From Bradyrhizobium sp. 164 (lineage in GTDB: Bacteria; Pseudomonadota; Alphaproteobacteria; Rhizobiales; Xanthobacteraceae), in NCBI RefSeq assembly GCF_023073715.1, contig NZ_JADPKA010000050.1, forward strand, positions 186,001-250,000: a DNA stretch of 64,000 nucleotides, in the 5' to 3' direction. The position numbers and the translations under genes are program-made. Below are positions 60,709-64,000 of this stretch, piece by piece. The notes under the pieces are model-generated. The model was not told the DNA's origin, made no database searches, and saw only the letters and a list, made by a program, of their open reading frames with translations. The stretch's first letter is position 1. Each line of letters begins with the position of its first letter.

Positions 60709-62154
60709 CTAACCATCTCCACGGCGGAATCTTGCCGGTGTGGCATTTTTCTCTGCCGGCCCGTTCGATTCGCCCCGGCGCGAGCCGCGGGCGGCGATTT
60801 CGGCCACCAATGTCGTCAGGCTGTTGACCGCGTTCAGCGACAACCCGGCATCGGCGCTGGTCTCACCCCGGGCCGATTCGGGCAGCACGGCGCGCTGGAA
60901 GCCGAGTTTTGCCGCTTCCTTCAGCCGGGCTGGGGTCTGCGCGACGGGGCGGACCACGCCGGACAGCGAGATCTCACCGAAATAGACGGCATCGGTCGGT
61001 AACTGCGCATTAACCAGGGACGACACCAGTGCCGCCGCAGCGGCCAGATCCGCCGCCGGCTCGTTGATGCGCAGGCCGCCGGCGACATTGAGATAGACGT
61101 CATGGCCGGACAGCTTGACCCCGCAATGGGCTTCCAGCACCGCCAGCAGCATCGAGAGCCGGCTCGGGTCCCAGCCGACCACGGCCCGGCGCGGGGTGCC
61201 GAGCGAGGTCGGGGCCACGAGTGCCTGCAATTCCACCAGGACGGGCCTTGTGCCCTCGATTCCTGCGAACACGGCGGTGCCGGGCGTGCCGAGATCGCGC
61301 TCGGACAGGAACAGCTCGGAGGGGTTGGTGACCTCGCGCAGGCCGAGGCCCGTCATCTCGAACACGCCGATCTCGTCGGTCGGCCCGAACCGGTTCTTCA
61401 CGGCACGGAGGATGCGGAATTGCTGCGAGCCTTCGCCCTCGAACGACATCACGGCATCGACCATGTGCTCGACCACGCGGGGGCCGGCGATCTGGCCGTC
61501 CTTGGTGACATGGCCGACCAGGATGATGGCAGCACCGGTCTTCTTGGCAAAGCGGATCAGCGCCTGCGCCGAGGCACGGACCTGGGTCACGGTGCCGGGC
61601 GCGGATTCCACCGTGTCGGTCCACATCGTCTGGATCGAGTCGATCACGATCAGCCGAGGGACCGCGCCCTCCGACAGCGTCGACACGATGTCCTCCACCG
61701 AAGTCTCGGCGGCGAGCTGCACCGGCGCATCCGACAGCCCAAGCCGCTCTGCGCGCAGGCGCACCTGCGCGACCGCCTCTTCACCGGAGATGTAGACGAC
61801 GCGGTGGCCGGCGCGCGCCAGCAGGCTTGTCGCCTGCGTCAGCAGGGTGGATTTGCCGATGCCGGGATCGCCGCCGACCAGCAGCACCGAGCCGCGGACG
61901 AACCCGCCGCCGGTGACGCGGTCGAGCTCGGTCATCCCTGACGACAAACGCGGCGCATCCGGGCTTCTTCCGGCAAGGCTCTCCAGCGCAAACGTCCGTC
62001 CCTTGCGTTTGGAACGGATCGACACCGGCACGCTGCCGCTGGTGTCCTCCTCGGCCAGCGTGTTCCACTCGCCGCAGGACTCGCACTTACCCTGCCAGCG
62101 ATTATAGGCCGCGCCGCAGTTCTGGCAGACGAAGGAGAGGGTGCTCTTGGCCAT
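60709..62154 (-). CDS. radA: DNA repair protein RadA
   Basis: A 481-residue RadA (Sms) of recombination repair, a RecA-like branch-migration helicase. A zinc finger at the N-terminus uses Cys10, Cys13, Cys24 and Cys27. Walker A is GDPGIGKST (95-103). The KNRFG motif is at 253-257. A Lon-protease-like C-terminal domain follows (DVYLNVAGGLRINEPAADLA). The first gene of radA-cvpA-purF. Confidence 0.96.
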   Translation of the reverse strand: MAKSTLSFVCQNCGAAYNRWQGKCESCGEWNTLAEEDTSGSVPVSIRSKRKGRTFALESLAGRSPDAPRLSSGMTELDRVTGGGFVRGSVLLVGGDPGIGKSTLLTQATSLLARAGHRVVYISGEEAVAQVRLRAERLGLSDAPVQLAAETSVEDIVSTLSEGAVPRLIVIDSIQTMWTDTVESAPGTVTQVRASAQALIRFAKKTGAAIILVGHVTKDGQIAGPRVVEHMVDAVMSFEGEGSQQFRILRAVKNRFGPTDEIGVFEMTGLGLREVTNPSELFLSERDLGTPGTAVFAGIEGTRPVLVELQALVAPTSLGTPRRAVVGWDPSRLSMLLAVLEAHCGVKLSGHDVYLNVAGGLRINEPAADLAAAAALVSSLVNAQLPTDAVYFGEISLSGVVRPVAQTPARLKEAAKLGFQRAVLPESARGETSADAGLSLNAVNSLTTLVAEIAARGSRRGESNGPAEKNATPARFRRGDG

Positions 62155-62228
62155 GGAACGAAGTGAGTCGCTACTTTGGGTGCGGCGTGCTTAGCACGAT
62201 CAGACCCGAAGTTGCGAACCGTCTCCCG

Positions 62229-62642
62229 CTATCGCGCTCTTGGCAACTCGTCCTTGCGCTTGCACAGCACGTATGGCCTCCCGTCGATCTTGATCGCGCC
62301 GTTTGCGCCCGGGGCCAACTTGATCGCGACCTTGCTGCCGTTCGCGCCTCTGGTGAAGTCGTCCGAGAATTCGAAGCAGGTGGCGGACAGCACAAGGCCG
62401 TCGCCGGCCGGCACTGTGCGGTCGACGCGGCAGTGGTTTTCTTACCGATCGATCAGCGGGGCCGGCTTGCCCTTGATGGCGTTGTCGAGATCGATCATCG
62501 TCTTGCTGTCCGGGGCGTTCTTGTCGCGGCAATCCTGCTTGGTTAGAGCCCATAAACCGTCGAACGGCTGCGCGGCGAAAGTCGGCTGTGGTGCGGAAAG
62601 GACGATGCCGGCGGCAGCGACAATCAGGGGCACTGTGTGCAT
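62229..62642 (-). pseudogene. Small secreted protein with an in-frame stop
   Basis: A 138-codon frame interrupted only by TAA at 62444-62442. The first half begins MHTVPLIVAAAGIVL, has a signal peptide ending TFA, and runs through KQDCRDKNAPDSKTMIDLD. After the stop the same frame goes on with ENHCRVDRTVPAGDGLVLS and a normal end. Both halves have coherent composition and two cysteines each, so they belonged together; a TAC codon would restore it. The family is not recognised. Confidence 0.75.
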
Positions 62643-62683
62643 GCATTGGTCCTTCTCGGCGATATGTCTCGAAGGGAGCGCAG

Positions 62684-63403
62684 TCAGAACGCGTTGAACA
62701 GCATCGTCAAGCCCGCCGCCAGCATGATGCCATCCATCAGCAGGCGAAACATCTCCGGCTTCAGGTGCAGCACGAAACGCTTCGCGACGAAGGCGCCCGA
62801 CATCAGCGAGGCGCCCGCGATCAGGCCCTTGACGAAGACCTCGCCGGTCAGGGCGCCGAAGCGCTCGAAGGTCACGGATTTCGCGAAGTAGAGGCCAAGC
62901 GAGGAGGCAGCTTCAGTCGCGAGGAAGGCGCCCTTGCTGAGCCCGTAAAACAGAAACAAGGGCACGCTGAGCGGGCCAGTCGAGACCACGATGCCGGTGA
63001 GATAGCCGATGACGGCGCCGCCGATCGCGAGATGCCAGAGATTGGCCTTCAGGTCGTGCTGCGCCAACCAGTGTCGCACCGGAACCATCGCGATCAGGAA
63101 GATGCCGATGGTGAGATCGACCGCGTGCGCGGGCAGCGCCAGCAGCGTCCGTGCGCCGAGCGCTGCGGCCGGAATGCCCGTCACCGAATAGGCCACGCAA
63201 GCCCGCCAGTCGACCTCGCGCCACCACGCCAAAATCCGTGAAAAGTTCGCCATCACAGAGGCCACCGCCATGATCGGCACGGCTTCCTTCGGCCCGTAGG
63301 CATAGACCAGCACCGGCATCAGCATGATCGACGAGCCGGTGCCGACGATGCCGGAGATGGTGCCGGCGATGAGGCCGACGCTGAGGACGAAGAGAAAGGC
63401 CAA
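62684..63403 (-). CDS. TauE/SafE family membrane protein
   Basis: A 239-residue protein with about eight helices. GTISGIVGTGSSIMLMPVLV at the N-terminus is the TauE/SafE glycine-rich turn. The second half has AGASLMSGAFVAKRFV. It may export sulfite or another small anion. It starts at a TTG with GGAG 8 bases upstream, because no ATG is available in frame. It is unrelated in detail to the copy at 35192. Confidence 0.88.
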   Translation of the reverse strand: MAFLFVLSVGLIAGTISGIVGTGSSIMLMPVLVYAYGPKEAVPIMAVASVMANFSRILAWWREVDWRACVAYSVTGIPAAALGARTLLALPAHAVDLTIGIFLIAMVPVRHWLAQHDLKANLWHLAIGGAVIGYLTGIVVSTGPLSVPLFLFYGLSKGAFLATEAASSLGLYFAKSVTFERFGALTGEVFVKGLIAGASLMSGAFVAKRFVLHLKPEMFRLLMDGIMLAAGLTMLFNAF

Positions 63404-63428
63404 AATGGGCTCCGCGAATCGGGAGAGT

Positions 63429-63653
63429 TTAGCCGCGCCCAGCGATATGGGCGATCCGTGAGGCGAGGGAACCGATCGCGCGACGCATCGGCATGCCGGT
63501 CTGGCCGGCTTTGAGACATTTCAATGCCGCGGCTTTGCAGCTTACCACGAGCGCGCTGCAGCGACACGCTTTCCCTGAGCATGGCTGCGAATGCGCCGAC
63601 AAAGGTATCGCCGGCCCCATCGTATCGGCCGGCGAGCCGAACACCAGGGTCAT
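63429..63653 (-). pseudogene. Collapsed PfkB-family sugar kinase
   Basis: Three fragments of one gene remain. MTLVFGS at 63653 looks like a PfkB N-terminus. Then DGAGDTFVGAFAAMLRESVS in another frame is the PfkB ATP/catalytic motif with its conserved D-G-A-G-D. Then LVVSCKAAALKCLKAGQTGM in the first frame is the C-terminal helix. About 200 or more codons of the middle are gone. It directly follows rpiB by 10 bases, so the intact gene was the next gene of that operon. Confidence 0.8.
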
Positions 63654-63663
63654 GGAGAGGCGG

Positions 63664-64000
63664 TCAGCCTTGCTCGTCCATGACGCGCAGCTTCTCCACG
63701 CGGCGGCGGAAATCCTCGTCGGTCGAGAATTCGGCCGAGAGGTAGGAGGACACGAGATCCACAGCGAGCCAGGCGCCGACGATCTGCGCGCCGATGCACA
63801 TGACGTTGACGTCGTCGTGCTCGACGCTCTGATGGGCGGAATGGACGTCATGGCAGACCGCGGCGCGGATGCCCTTCATTTTGTTGGCCGCGATCGAGGC
63901 GCCGACGCCGGTGCCGCACACCATGATGCCGCGTGCGGCTTCGCCCGAAGTCACCTTCTGCGCCACCGCGCGCGCGATGTCGGGGAAGTCCACCGGCTTG
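63664..64000 (-). CDS. rpiB: Ribose-5-phosphate isomerase B, 5' end outside window
   Basis: The C-terminal 111 residues of an RpiB/LacAB sugar isomerase. MVCGTGVGASIAANKMKGIR holds the catalytic cysteine and the anion-binding glycines; HDVHSAHQSVEHDDVNVM follows, then GAQIVGAWLAVDLV. It interconverts ribulose and ribose 5-phosphate or a related sugar phosphate. The frame is open to the last base of the window, so the true start lies beyond. Confidence 0.93.
   Translation of the reverse strand, partial: KPVDFPDIARAVAQKVTSGEAARGIMVCGTGVGASIAANKMKGIRAAVCHDVHSAHQSVEHDDVNVMCIGAQIVGAWLAVDLVSSYLSAEFSTDEDFRRRVEKLRVMDEQG

Overview
The window is high-G+C alphaproteobacterial chromosome, most like Bradyrhizobium or a close Nitrobacteraceae relative. 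This rests on the gene content and order (guaB, rsmB and guaA near one another; radA-cvpA-purF-SDR; a DUF47-Pit phosphate pair; a livGF-K-HM amino-acid transporter), on several families of short palindromic repeats of the kind I associate with Bradyrhizobium, and on an EcfG-type promoter. Assignment is by recognition, not by database search. No rRNA, tRNA, CRISPR array, IS element or phage gene was seen.

Layout. 1-8.7 kb: partial ABC-F ATPase, YaiI-family protein, double-hotdog protein, an orphan molybdenum hydroxylase large subunit, Ppx/GppA phosphatase with rlmE, and a DHA2 exporter. 9-18.5 kb: guaB, an NADP oxidoreductase, a metallophosphoesterase, a MAPEG protein, rsmB, a cold-shock gene, small cupin and NTF2-like genes, and guaA; guaB and guaA are the two steps from IMP to GMP. 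18.5-20.2 kb: an AIPR-family gene with a QxK nuclease-like motif and lower G+C, sitting directly after guaA; this is the clearest candidate for transferred, defence-type cargo. 20.4-31.3 kb: accessory metabolism and regulation (two serine hydrolases, AraC, a peptide-deformylase-like protein with three altered active-site positions, cupin, MFS, MarR-GNAT, a TPP enzyme, Lin0512, GNAT). 31.4-38.3 kb: RtcB, a compact structured RNA with its own terminator, DUF429, a 48-codon gene behind an EcfG promoter, GST, a frameshifted TetR next to TauE/SafE, CsaA, an ArsC-like protein and a PAS protein. 38.7-43.3 kb: branched-chain amino-acid or amide ABC transporter. 43.4-45.6 kb: PHO box, DUF47, Pit, then SugE/Gdx behind a guanidine-II riboswitch. 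45.7-54.7 kb: prfC, a secreted protein, NnrU, a frameshifted AMP-ligase, a YfgM-like protein, a lipoprotein, der and an MFS exporter. 54.8-64 kb, all on the minus strand: a second amino-acid-binding protein, an NHL propeller, SDR, purF, cvpA, radA, a nonsense-broken secreted gene, TauE/SafE, a collapsed PfkB kinase and partial rpiB.

Regulation visible in the sequence: a guanidine-II riboswitch whose second hairpin can pair alternatively with the ribosome binding site of sugE; a PHO box ahead of DUF47-pit; an EcfG promoter ahead of a small membrane peptide gene; a MarR operator candidate; and a multi-hairpin RNA upstream of rtcB.

Four genes carry disabling lesions (tetR frameshift, AMP-ligase frameshift, in-frame stop in a secreted protein, pfkB collapse). 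Three of these are single small lesions in otherwise intact reading frames, so sequencing error has to be excluded before calling gene decay.
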